DNA from: Polaribacter cellanae
GTDB taxonomy: Bacteria; Bacteroidota; Bacteroidia; Flavobacteriales; Flavobacteriaceae
DNA: 64,000 nucleotides
Direction: 5' to 3'
NCBI RefSeq assembly: GCF_017569185.1
Contig: NZ_CP071869.1
Span: 2,718,001-2,782,000, forward strand
Positions 43,041 through 52,200 of this stretch are shown one piece after another. The translations under genes and the position numbers were made by a program. How positions within the stretch are numbered: position 1 is the first letter of the stretch; each line of letters starts with the position of its first letter. The notes beneath the pieces were generated by a model. That model did no database searches. It was not told where the DNA came from and saw nothing but the letters and a program-made list of their open reading frames with translations.

Positions 43041-43847
43041 TTATTCTTTTTTATTAATTTGTACATTGTGTGGATAAGGAATTTCGATACCTGCAGCATC
43101 TAATGCTTCTTTAATATTTTCCATACAATCGAAATAAACAGCCCAATAATCTGCAGTATTACACCAAGGTCTAACCGCAAAATTCACAGAACTATCTGCC
43201 AATTCTAAAACTGTTACTCCAGGTGCAGGATCTTTTAAAATTTTAGGATGCGAAGTTAAAACACTTGTTAAAACCTCTTTCGTTTTTTTAATATCTGCAT
43301 CGTAAGAAACACCAATTACCAAATCTACACGTCTTGTACCTTCTGTTGTAAAGTTTATAATGTTACCATTAGATAAAGAACCATTTGGAATTATAATTTC
43401 TCTGTTAGATAAACCCGTTAATTTTGTGGTAAAAATTTCTATTTCCTTTACAACTCCAGTTTCTCCTTGTGCTTGTATTAAATCTCCTACTTTAAATGGT
43501 TTAAAAATCATAATTAAAACACCTCCAGCAAAATTTGCCAAAGAACCTTGTAAAGCTAAACCAACAGCTAAACCAGCAGCTGCTAAAATTGCAGCGAAAG
43601 AAGCAGTTTCTATACCTAATTTTGCAATTACTGTAATAAATAAAATTATTTTAAGCACCCAAGCTAATAAGTTTCCTAAAAATTGCTGAACAGTAATTTC
43701 TACATTTCTTTTTCTAAATACCTTTTTAGTTGTATTAACAATAATTTTAATAATTATTAAACCAATAACTAACATGGCAACTGCCATTAAAACTTTTGGT
43801 GTGTATTCGATTAGCACTTTTTTAAATTGATCTAAATATTCTTCCAT
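43041..43847 (-). CDS. Small-conductance mechanosensitive channel (MscS family)
   Basis: A 268-aa channel that opens under membrane tension to release solutes. Three hydrophobic segments lie in residues 15-115; the pore helix TM3 reads GLALQGSLANFAGGVLIMIF with the Ala/Gly packing of MscS, followed by the beta domain KPFKVGDLIQAQGETGVVKE and IIIPNGSLSNGNIINFT. The length is that of the short E. coli MscS. It has a -7 box upstream and no clear terminator before tsaB. Confidence 0.95.
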   Translation of the reverse strand: MEEYLDQFKKVLIEYTPKVLMAVAMLVIGLIIIKIIVNTTKKVFRKRNVEITVQQFLGNLLAWVLKIILFITVIAKLGIETASFAAILAAAGLAVGLALQGSLANFAGGVLIMIFKPFKVGDLIQAQGETGVVKEIEIFTTKLTGLSNREIIIPNGSLSNGNIINFTTEGTRRVDLVIGVSYDADIKKTKEVLTSVLTSHPKILKDPAPGVTVLELADSSVNFAVRPWCNTADYWAVYFDCMENIKEALDAAGIEIPYPHNVQINKKE

Positions 43848-43880
43848 ATGAGTTTTTATCTATTTTAAAGATTAAGACAA

Positions 43881-43888
43881 CAAAGTTA
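43881..43888 (-). promoter_or_regulatory. Promoter -7 box for mscS
   Basis: TAACTTTG on the minus strand, 33 nt before the ATG at 43847. Confidence 0.45.
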
Positions 43889-44185
43889 CTAATAAAGCAA
43901 TAAATGCTGGTATAGATTAAATGTAAAAATAATTTAATCATTTTTTGTGGAATGCGTACCATACAAACCAGCTATACATAAATATATTAGAAGAAACTGT
44001 ATTTCATTAAATTTATGTGTTGTTAAAAATCAATGTAAACGTACTACTAAAAACCCATTGTAAAGTCTTTTATTAGTAATCATTATTTTTGTTTCCTCAG
44101 CAAATTCCTTGCTTTTTAAAATGTATGTATTTCTTTTTTAGTAGTCCAAAGAACCATTTTCTATATAGAGAATGTAAAAATAAAA
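43889..44185. other. Intergenic region without a gene
   Basis: Between the mscS promoter and the dodecin terminator I see only AT-rich DNA with stops in all frames. No tRNA, no long inverted repeat and no recognisable remnant. Confidence 0.6.
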
Positions 44186-44215
44186 AAGCGATTTAACATA
44201 CTTATTAAATCGCTT
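44186..44215 (-). terminator. Terminator of the dodecin gene
   Basis: AAGCGATTTAA (44186-44196) pairs with TTAAATCGCTT (44205-44215); the minus transcript ends in a U-run. Confidence 0.8.
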
Positions 44216-44241
44216 ATAGTAGTTATGTAATTTTTGTGAAT

Positions 44242-44442
44242 TTAATTTACTTCAAAAGTAATTTTTAAATTTACTCTAAATTCGGCAACATCATCTCCAT
44301 TTACAACTGCACTTTGCGATTGTACAAATACCGATTTAATATTTTTTACGGATTTAGATGCTTGTTTTACTGCTTTCTTGGTTGCATCTTCCCAGCTTTT
44401 TTCTGAGTTTGCAAGTACTTCTATAACTTTCATTACTGCCAT
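44242..44442 (-). CDS. Dodecin family flavin-binding protein
   Basis: A 66-aa protein that forms a dodecameric shell storing flavins. Family pattern: MKVIEVLANSEKSWEDATKK (residues 4-23), then SVKNIKSVFVQSQSAVV and the final strand FRVNLKITFEVN. Length is typical for dodecins. Monocistronic, with its own terminator; a near-consensus -7 box TATATTTA lies upstream on the minus strand. Confidence 0.93.
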   Translation of the reverse strand: MAVMKVIEVLANSEKSWEDATKKAVKQASKSVKNIKSVFVQSQSAVVNGDDVAEFRVNLKITFEVN

Positions 44443-44540
44443 AATATCTATTTTAAGGTGAATATGATTTTTGTAAATATAATAAAATCAACCTTTTAAA
44501 TCAATTAAATTTCTAATGTTAATTTAATGTTACCAAATTG

Positions 44541-44571
44541 TTTGCAAATTGTTAGAATATTACTATATTTG
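44541..44571 (+). promoter_or_regulatory. Promoter for the YwqK/MORN-like gene
   Basis: TTTG (44541-44544) and TATATTTG (44564-44571) with 19 nt between; the best complete match to the Bacteroidetes promoter in this window. Confidence 0.65.
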
Positions 44572-44603
44572 TAACTATAATGTTAAACCTTAAAATTAAA
44601 GTC

Positions 44604-44954
44604 ATGAAAAAATTAATAACAATTTGCTTATTTTGCTTAGTAGCAATAGGATATGCTCAAGAAAATAAACCGACTTTTAAGGCCGAAGGAGATTTAGTAA
44701 AAGCAACTTATTATCACGAAGATGGCTCTGTTAGTACAGAAGGTTATTTTAAAGATAAAAAACTGACTGGGAAGTGGACTCGTTTTGATAAAAAAGGAAA
44801 TAAAACACATTTAGCTTTTTATAAAGAAGGGAAAAAAGTAGGAAAGTGGTTTATGTGGTCTGGTGAAAACTTAAAAGAAATTACATATAATAATAATGCC
44901 ATTGTAGATGTTAGTTTATGGAAATCGGAATCTAAATTAGCTTCGAATAAGTAA
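44604..44954 (+). CDS. MORN/YwqK-like exported repeat protein
   Basis: A 116-aa exported protein from the ATG at 44604 with a signal peptide (LITICLFCLVAIGYAQ). The mature part has MORN/YwqK-type repeats, each strand pair ending in G-W or G-Y: YYHEDGSVSTEGYFKDKKL, GKWTRFDKKGNKTHLAFY and GKKVGKWFMWSGENLKE. Database entries often call this type a YwqK antitoxin, but nothing here suggests a toxin partner. The reading from an upstream ATG at 44580 would put residues before the signal peptide and is less likely. Confidence 0.8.
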   Translation: MKKLITICLFCLVAIGYAQENKPTFKAEGDLVKATYYHEDGSVSTEGYFKDKKLTGKWTRFDKKGNKTHLAFYKEGKKVGKWFMWSGENLKEITYNNNAIVDVSLWKSESKLASNK

Positions 44955-44980
44955 TTATTCTAATGAAGTAAAATTAACAA

Positions 44981-45013
44981 AAACCCAAAGTGTTTAACAC
45001 TTTGGGTTTTTTG
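44981..45013 (+). terminator. Terminator after the MORN/YwqK-like gene
   Basis: AACCCAAAGTGTT pairs with AACACTTTGGGTT, 13 bp, with a T-run. Confidence 0.85.
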
Positions 45014-45109
45014 TATTATATAATATTACAAATAACACTTAAATAGTCGATTCTTAAAAATAAATTTAATACTTTGATTATGAGGTGTTAACATGTAAAA
45101 AAAGAGTTT

Positions 45110-45417
<308 letters not shown>

Positions 45418-45565
45418 AAATCGATATATTAAAATTATACCTAACAAAAATTTAATAGATCTTTTTTAAGGATTGGCTATTTATTGAGTTCTCGACAGTG
45501 CTCGAACAGACAGAAGTAGATTTTTTAAAAAACTATTTTTTTTCGTCTTACCTTTCTAATTTACT

Positions 45566-45573
45566 TACCTTTG
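45566..45573 (+). promoter_or_regulatory. Promoter -7 box for the RND/MMPL gene
   Basis: TACCTTTG, 16 nt before the ATG at 45590, after the transposase remnant. Confidence 0.5.
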
Positions 45574-45589
45574 TTACAAATTTTTTTTA

Positions 45590-47965
45590 ATGAATTTCTG
45601 GACAAAAGCAGCGGGTCTAATTCTTCGAAACCGCTATTTAGTTTTATTAATAATTGCCATAATAACTGGTTTATTAGCCTCTCAAATGAAGTATATGAAG
45701 TTTTCATATACAGAGGCAAACTTGTTACCAGAAGATCATATTGCAAATGTAGAATACAATAAGTTTCTCGAAATTTTTGGTGAAGAAGGCAACTTAGTGA
45801 TTCTTGGCGTTAAAGATTCTACTGTTTTTACACCTAAAAAATTTAATGCTTGGAACAAATTGGTAGAACAATTTGATGATAGAGACGAAATTGATTTTAC
45901 CATTTCTATTGCAGATGTTCAAAAATTGAAAGCAGATAGAAAAAAGCGAAAATTTGTCTTAGAGCCTTTATATGAGAAAAATCCCACTACTAAAGAAGAA
46001 GTAAATACCATAAAAAAACAACTTTTCGAGAAGCTGCCTTTTTATGATAATCTTCTTTATAACAAAGAAACAGGAACTTTACAAACCGCTATTTATATTA
46101 AAAAAGAAATTATAAATACGCCAAAACGTAGAGATTTTATTTTTGATGTTTTAATTCCTGCCATTAAAAAATTCGAAAAAGAAAACAACTTACATGTTCG
46201 CGTTTCTGGAATGCCTTACATAAGAACACTAAATGCACAAAACATACAAGACGAAATTATTCTCTTTGTAGTTGGTGCTTTAGGAATTACAGCACTTATT
46301 TTCTTTTTCTTTTTTCGATCTTACAGAGCAACTTTTATTACACTTTTAGTTGTTTTAATTGGTGTTATTTGGGCATTTGGTTTTATTGGTTTATTTCGAT
46401 ATGAAATAACAGTTTTATCGGCTTTAATTCCGCCTTTAATTATTGTAATTGGGGTTCCTAATGCTGTTTTTCTCATTAATAAATATCAGCAAGAAATAAA
46501 AAAACACGGTCAGCAAGCAAAAGCATTGCAACGCGTAATTGCTAAAATTGGGAATGCGACTTTAATGACGAATATTACAACTGCATCTGGTTTTGCAACT
46601 TTTGTATTTGTAAAAAGTAATTTACTACGTGAATTCGGAATTTTAGCTTCCGTTAATATTATTAGCATTTTTATCTTGGCATTATTAATAATTCCGATTA
46701 TTTACAGCTTTATGCCTCTTCCAAAGAAAAAACATTTGAATCATCTTGAAAAAAGATGGATTGAAAATGTGGTAGATTGGATGGAAAAAATGGTAAAAAA
46801 CCAAAGAATTACCATTTATTTTACAACAGTTGTTGTAATAGTTTTAGGAATTATTGGTGTGTATATGATTCGTGTTTCTGGTAGTTTGATTGAAGACATG
46901 CCCAAGAAAATGGATTTCTACAAAGATATTAAATTCTTCGAAAAAGAATTTGGAGGAATTATGCCATTAGAAATCTTAATCGATACCAAAAAAGACAAAG
47001 GAGTTATGAAGCTTTCCACTTTAAAAAAGATGGAAAAATTAAATGAAGCTATAGAATCTTTCCCTGAATTATCGAAACCAATTTCTGTTGTTAATTTAGT
47101 AAAATACTCGAAACAAGCTTATTACAAGGGAAACCCTAAATATTATCAATTGCCAACATCACAAGAGCAAAGTTATATTTTTTCATACACCAAAAATTCG
47201 AATAACGATGCAAGTATGCTAAAAACGTTTGTAGATTCTACAGGACGTTATGCAAGAATTACTACTTTTATGAAAGATATTGGTACAGATAAAATGGACG
47301 TTATTCAGGAACGTTTAAAAGCTGTAATTGCCAAAGAATTTCCTTCGGATAAATATTCGGTTTCTTTAACAGGAAAAGCATTGGTGTTTATAAAGGGAAC
47401 CAATTATTTAATTAAAAATTTAGTTATTTCTTTATCGTTAGCTATTTTATTAATTGCCATTTTTATGGCTTGGATGTTTCGATCGCCACAAATGATTTTA
47501 ATTTCCTTGATTCCAAATATGCTTCCACTGCTAATTACAGCAGGATTAATGGGCTTTTTAAACATTCCTATAAAACCATCTACGATTTTAGTTTTTAGCA
47601 TTGCTTTTGGTATTTCTGTGGATGATACCATTCACTTTTTGGCAAAATACAGGCAAGAATTAATCGCCAACAAATGGAAAATTAAACCCTCTGTTTATGT
47701 AGCTTTGCGTGAAACTGGAGTGAGTATGTTTTATACTTCAATCGTATTGTTTTTTGGTTTCTTGGTATTTACTTTATCAAGTTTTGGAGGTACAATCGCT
47801 TTAGGTGGTTTGGTTTCTGTAACGCTTTTATTAGCGATGGTTTCTAACTTATTACTGTTACCTTCTCTATTGCTAACTTTCGAAAAGAAAATTGCAAATA
47901 AGAAGGTGTTTAAAGAACCTGCCATGAAGATTTTTCCTACAAAAGAGGATGATTTGAAAAAATAA
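45590..47965 (+). CDS. RND superfamily transporter, MMPL/HpnN-like
   Basis: A 791-aa inner-membrane transporter built of two similar halves. Each half has one helix (first at about residues 15-33), a large periplasmic loop and a five-helix bundle (about residues 220-385 and 605-765). Motifs: IVIGVPNAVFLINKYQQEIK in the first half and FSIAFGISVDDTIHFLAKYR in the second, where the Asp pair is the proton relay of the RND family. Single-gene RND proteins of this size (MMPL/SSD type) export lipids or hydrophobic compounds; the cargo is unknown. Not adjacent to an adaptor gene. Confidence 0.88.
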   Translation: MNFWTKAAGLILRNRYLVLLIIAIITGLLASQMKYMKFSYTEANLLPEDHIANVEYNKFLEIFGEEGNLVILGVKDSTVFTPKKFNAWNKLVEQFDDRDEIDFTISIADVQKLKADRKKRKFVLEPLYEKNPTTKEEVNTIKKQLFEKLPFYDNLLYNKETGTLQTAIYIKKEIINTPKRRDFIFDVLIPAIKKFEKENNLHVRVSGMPYIRTLNAQNIQDEIILFVVGALGITALIFFFFFRSYRATFITLLVVLIGVIWAFGFIGLFRYEITVLSALIPPLIIVIGVPNAVFLINKYQQEIKKHGQQAKALQRVIAKIGNATLMTNITTASGFATFVFVKSNLLREFGILASVNIISIFILALLIIPIIYSFMPLPKKKHLNHLEKRWIENVVDWMEKMVKNQRITIYFTTVVVIVLGIIGVYMIRVSGSLIEDMPKKMDFYKDIKFFEKEFGGIMPLEILIDTKKDKGVMKLSTLKKMEKLNEAIESFPELSKPISVVNLVKYSKQAYYKGNPKYYQLPTSQEQSYIFSYTKNSNNDASMLKTFVDSTGRYARITTFMKDIGTDKMDVIQERLKAVIAKEFPSDKYSVSLTGKALVFIKGTNYLIKNLVISLSLAILLIAIFMAWMFRSPQMILISLIPNMLPLLITAGLMGFLNIPIKPSTILVFSIAFGISVDDTIHFLAKYRQELIANKWKIKPSVYVALRETGVSMFYTSIVLFFGFLVFTLSSFGGTIALGGLVSVTLLLAMVSNLLLLPSLLLTFEKKIANKKVFKEPAMKIFPTKEDDLKK

Positions 47966-48007
47966 AATTGGACAATTATGCAGTTTAATTGCATAATTGT
48001 CCAATTT
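47965..48007. repeat. 18-bp perfect inverted repeat between the RND and ATPase genes
   Basis: AAATTGGACAATTATGCA (47965-47982) is repeated in inverted form at 47990-48007 with a 7-nt loop. It could act as a terminator, but it has no T-run; it ends just upstream of the ATPase promoter box. Confidence 0.75.
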
Positions 48008-48012
48008 ATAAT

Positions 48013-48020
48013 TATCTTTG
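48013..48020 (+). promoter_or_regulatory. Promoter -7 box 4 nt before the ATPase ATG
   Basis: TATCTTTG, AAGT, ATG at 48025. The region where the -33 element would lie is inside the inverted repeat. Confidence 0.5.
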
Positions 48021-48024
48021 AAGT

Positions 48025-49188
48025 ATGATTCAAAGAGAAATAACAAAAACATTACTCGAAGTTAGTAAGTATTATTCTGTGATTACTATTACAGGGCCGA
48101 GACAATCTGGTAAAACGACATTGATAAAAAGTGTTTTTAGTTATTTACCATACATTTTATTAGAAAATCCAGAAACTAAAAAAAGGGTAATTGACGATCC
48201 AATAGGTTTTTTAGAAAATTATCCAAAAGGAGCCATATTAGATGAAGTTCAAAATGTACCAGAGCTATTTTCTTACATTCAAGGAATTGTTGATGATAAT
48301 AAAGATATATTTTTTGTGCTTTCAGGTTCACAAAATTTTCTTTTGTTAGATAAAATAAAGCAAACTTTAGCAGGGAGAACAGCAATTATAAAATTATTAC
48401 CATTTTCTAATCAAGAATTGAAAAACACCAATTATTGGAAAAATAAACCATTAGAATTTGTGTATAAAGGAATGTACCCAAGCATTTATGATAGAAATAT
48501 ACCACCAAATATATTTTATTCAAATTACATACAAACTTATGTGGAGAGAGATGTAAGTTCAATAAGAAATATTGGAAATCTTACAAGTTTTACTAATTTT
48601 CTAAGCTTGTGTGCTGGTAGAGTTGGGCAAATTTTAAATATAGATTCTTTAGCTACTGATGCTGGAATCGCTCCAAATACTGCAAAAGATTGGTTATCAA
48701 TTTTAGAAGCAAGTTATATTATACATTTATTAAAACCTCACTATAAAAACTTTAATAAACGATTAGTAAAACGACCAAAATTATATTTTTATGACACAGG
48801 TCTGGCATGTAATTTACTACAAATTAAGAGTAGAGAAGAATTACAAATTCATTTTGCAAAAGGAAATTTGTTTGAAAATTATATTATAAATGAACTTCTT
48901 AAAAATAAATTAAATCGAGGAGAAAAATCAAATTTATATTTTTGGAGAGATAAACATGGTAAAGAAATAGATTGTATTGTAGAAAAAGCAAATTCTTTAA
49001 TTCCTATTGAAATAAAATCGAGTGTAACTTATCAAAAAGAGCATTTTAAAAATATAACCTATTGGAATAAACTCGCTGAAAATTCTAAAGAAAATTCTTT
49101 TTTAGTGTATGCTGGTAACAATGATGATGTGCTACCTTATGGAAATTTAACTAGTTGGAAAAATTTAAATAAGATTGATTTGAATTAA
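48025..49188 (+). CDS. AAA ATPase with DUF4143 domain
   Basis: A 387-aa protein. Walker A is GPRQSGKTT at residues 24-32, Walker B reads GAILDEVQNV, and sensor-1 is FVLSGSQNFLL. The C-terminal DUF4143 region (about residues 190-360) contains a PD-(D/E)xK-like arrangement: FWRDKHGKEIDCIVE and IPIEIKSS. This large prokaryotic family is very common, often variable between strains, and has no firm function. It stands alone between an 18-bp palindrome and a convergent terminator, consistent with acquisition as a single cassette. Confidence 0.9.
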   Translation: MIQREITKTLLEVSKYYSVITITGPRQSGKTTLIKSVFSYLPYILLENPETKKRVIDDPIGFLENYPKGAILDEVQNVPELFSYIQGIVDDNKDIFFVLSGSQNFLLLDKIKQTLAGRTAIIKLLPFSNQELKNTNYWKNKPLEFVYKGMYPSIYDRNIPPNIFYSNYIQTYVERDVSSIRNIGNLTSFTNFLSLCAGRVGQILNIDSLATDAGIAPNTAKDWLSILEASYIIHLLKPHYKNFNKRLVKRPKLYFYDTGLACNLLQIKSREELQIHFAKGNLFENYIINELLKNKLNRGEKSNLYFWRDKHGKEIDCIVEKANSLIPIEIKSSVTYQKEHFKNITYWNKLAENSKENSFLVYAGNNDDVLPYGNLTSWKNLNKIDLN

Positions 49189-49197
49189 ACTCATAAG

Positions 49198-49229
49198 AAA
49201 ATCGGATGCTTTTTACAACATCCGATTTT
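49198..49229. terminator. Bidirectional terminator ATPase / giant LRR gene
   Basis: AAAATCGGATG (49198-49208) pairs with CATCCGATTTT (49219-49229), between convergent genes. Confidence 0.8.
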
Positions 49230-49254
49230 ACATGTAACAAAAAATCAAAAACTT

Positions 49255-52200
49255 TTACTTTTTCACAACTCTTTTGGTTGTTTTGCCTTTATCTGTAAAC
49301 ACATTTAATAAATAAACTCCTTTGGAAAGTAGAGAAACATCTATTGCATTTTTAGGATTGTTAACCACTTGTATTTTCTTTCCTAAAAGGTTATAAATCT
49401 CAATTTTATTTATTTTTACATCACTTGTATTTCTTATTTGTAAAATATTATCTACAGGATTAGGGTACAACTTAAATGATTTTGAAAAAGTATCATCATC
49501 AACACTTAAAGCAGCGTCATACGTTAAAGTTATTCTTTCTGTTTCTATATTTAAACCTGTAATAACAGGGTTTGAAACAAGGCAAAAGTAATACCCAGCA
49601 TCTTGTTGAGTAGCATTTGTAATTATATATTCTTTATTGGTAGCACCAGAAATTGGACTTCCGTTTTTATACCATTGGTACATATTATTGGTTCCACTCA
49701 CAACAGCTTCTAATGTTTTATCAAAACCATCGCCAAAATCAATTGCTTCTTCTACTCCTACTTTTGCTTGAGATGAATAGCTAAAAGTCTGTATGTTTTG
49801 ATAAGAGGCAAACTCATCTTCAAAATCTCCAAACTGTAATTTATTATTGCTAACATATAAACTTGTTAAATTTGTAGAATTTGTAAAATCTGGTAAGTTA
49901 CCTTCAATTTCATTATTTTGTAGGTAGACTGTTTTTAAGGCCAACATATTACTCATTTCTGCTGGTAAACTTGTAATTTTATTATTATTCAAATACAAGG
50001 TTTCTAAAGATGCTAAATTCCCAAAAGTAGCTGGAATTGCTCCCGAAATTTCATTAGAACCTATTTGTAAATTCGTTAACTTGGTTAAATTACCTATACT
50101 CGTTGGTAATTCTCCTTTCAGTTTATTACTATTTAAAGAAATATTGGTAATATGTTTACCTCCATCTACAATTTTGGTAGTAATTCCTTGCCATTTTGTA
50201 GCATTGTATGGATTATTAATAAGTGCTTTTGCTAAATTACCATTCCAATTTATACTGCCATTCCAATTTGCTCCATCTAAATTATTGTATAAATCTACTA
50301 GAGCTTCCATTTCGTTTTCTGGTATATTGTTATAAGCGCTACAATCTTGCCCCCAAACAATATTTGGGTAATTTTTTGCATGAGTAGTAGCTTCCCAATC
50401 TGAAATAGTTTTTTGTGGTACTGCAATACAGTTTAAGTATTGATTGTATAAACTAATACTATTAGAGAATTGACCTTCCGAATTATAACCATTATCAAAA
50501 ACGTTTGGAGAAACTCCTATTTTTAACCCTGTTATTTCGTTACTTGAAACACTTAAAGAAGTTAAATTTACAAGATTGCTAAAATCTAAATTACCTTCAA
50601 TTTTATTAGAACTAAATTCTAATCTTTTTAAAGTTGTAATATTATTAATTTCTGATGGGATTGTAGTTAATTCAGTTTGACCTGTAAAAGTTAACTGTTC
50701 TAAATTTGCCAGTTTACCAATTTCTGTAGTAATTTCTGAAATTTTATTACTATTGAATTCTAACTCTTTTAATTGTGTTAAGTTTTTAATTACAGATGGA
50801 ATTGTACCATCTAATAAATTACTATTTAATTCTATTTTAGTAACATGTTTTTTTCCATTTATAATATTAGTAGTAACACCATACCAAGCCCCTACGTTTC
50901 TTTTTTGTGTTGCATCATTTACCCAAGTAACACCATTATATGAACCAGATAAATCGTTTCTCCAATCCATACCTTTTGTATTGTTGTAAATAGCAATTAA
51001 TGCATCTCTTTCTAAATCTGGAATAGAATTGTTAGTTATTGCACTACAATTATCTGAATAAACTACGCCATTGTCGATAATACCTCCTTCTTCATTATAA
51101 ACAGACAATTGCCATGCAACTAACTCATCACTTGGTACTTCTATACAGCCTAAAGCGTTTCTTTTAAAACGAAATCTATTTGCTTGTGGATTATTACTTG
51201 TACCAAATATAGTTGGTGAAACAGCAATTTTTAAGTCTGAAATATTATTATATTGCGCTCTAAAATCTCTTAAAACTTCTGATTTACTTAAATCTAAAGA
51301 ATTACTAATTTGATTATATTCAATATTTAAAATTTCTAATTTTTCTAAATTGGTAATTGTAGTTGGTAAACTCCCTAAATTATTATATTGTAATTGTAAC
51401 TTCTCCAAACTTGTTATATTCCCAACCTCATCTGGTAAACTTGCAAGTGTGTATTGAGTTTGATACCTAACAGGACTTGTTGTTTGAAAAGATAAATTTA
51501 ATTCTTTTAAACTTGTAAAATTCCCAATACCTGCTGGTAGACTTGTTAACCCATTACTTCTTAAATCTAGTTTTTCTAAAGTAGCTATATTGCCAATTTG
51601 TTCTGGTAGGCTTGTTAAGGTTGCAATATATTGAGAGGTGTTAATTCTTTCTCTTTGACTTGTTAGATGTAACTCTACCAAACTTGTAAAATTCCCAATA
51701 CCTGTTGGTAAACTCTCTAACTGATTGCCATTTAAATTCAAGTACGTTAGCTTACTTAAATCTCCTATCTCTGTTGCTATTGTAGCAATACTTCCGTTTG
51801 TTAAACGTAACCTTGTTAATTCTGTTAAATCTTTTATCTCTTTAGGAACACTTCCGGATAAATTTTTACCCAATTCTAATTTAGTTACGTGTTTTTGTCC
51901 ATTGATAATTTCTGTTGTAACACCTTGCCAAGAACCAACATTGGTTAATTCTGTTGCATCTGTACTCCAATTAGTTCCAACCCAAGTAACTCCTGTATTA
52001 GCATCTATTGCATCTCCTCCTTTGGTAGCTATATAAAATGCAATCAAAGCTTCTCTCTCACTTTGGGGAACTCTAAAGCCTGTACAATTATCACTAAAAG
52101 CAATTCCATTATCTGCAATTTGTGGTACTTGAGCATATCTTACATCCCAATTTGTAACTTCTGCTGCTGGTACTTCTACACAGGTTATAAATGGATTACT

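Noticed and set aside
43889..44185. Hidden tRNA or small gene in the mscS-dodecin gap
   Set aside because: No cloverleaf pairing, no T-loop sequence, and stops in every frame.
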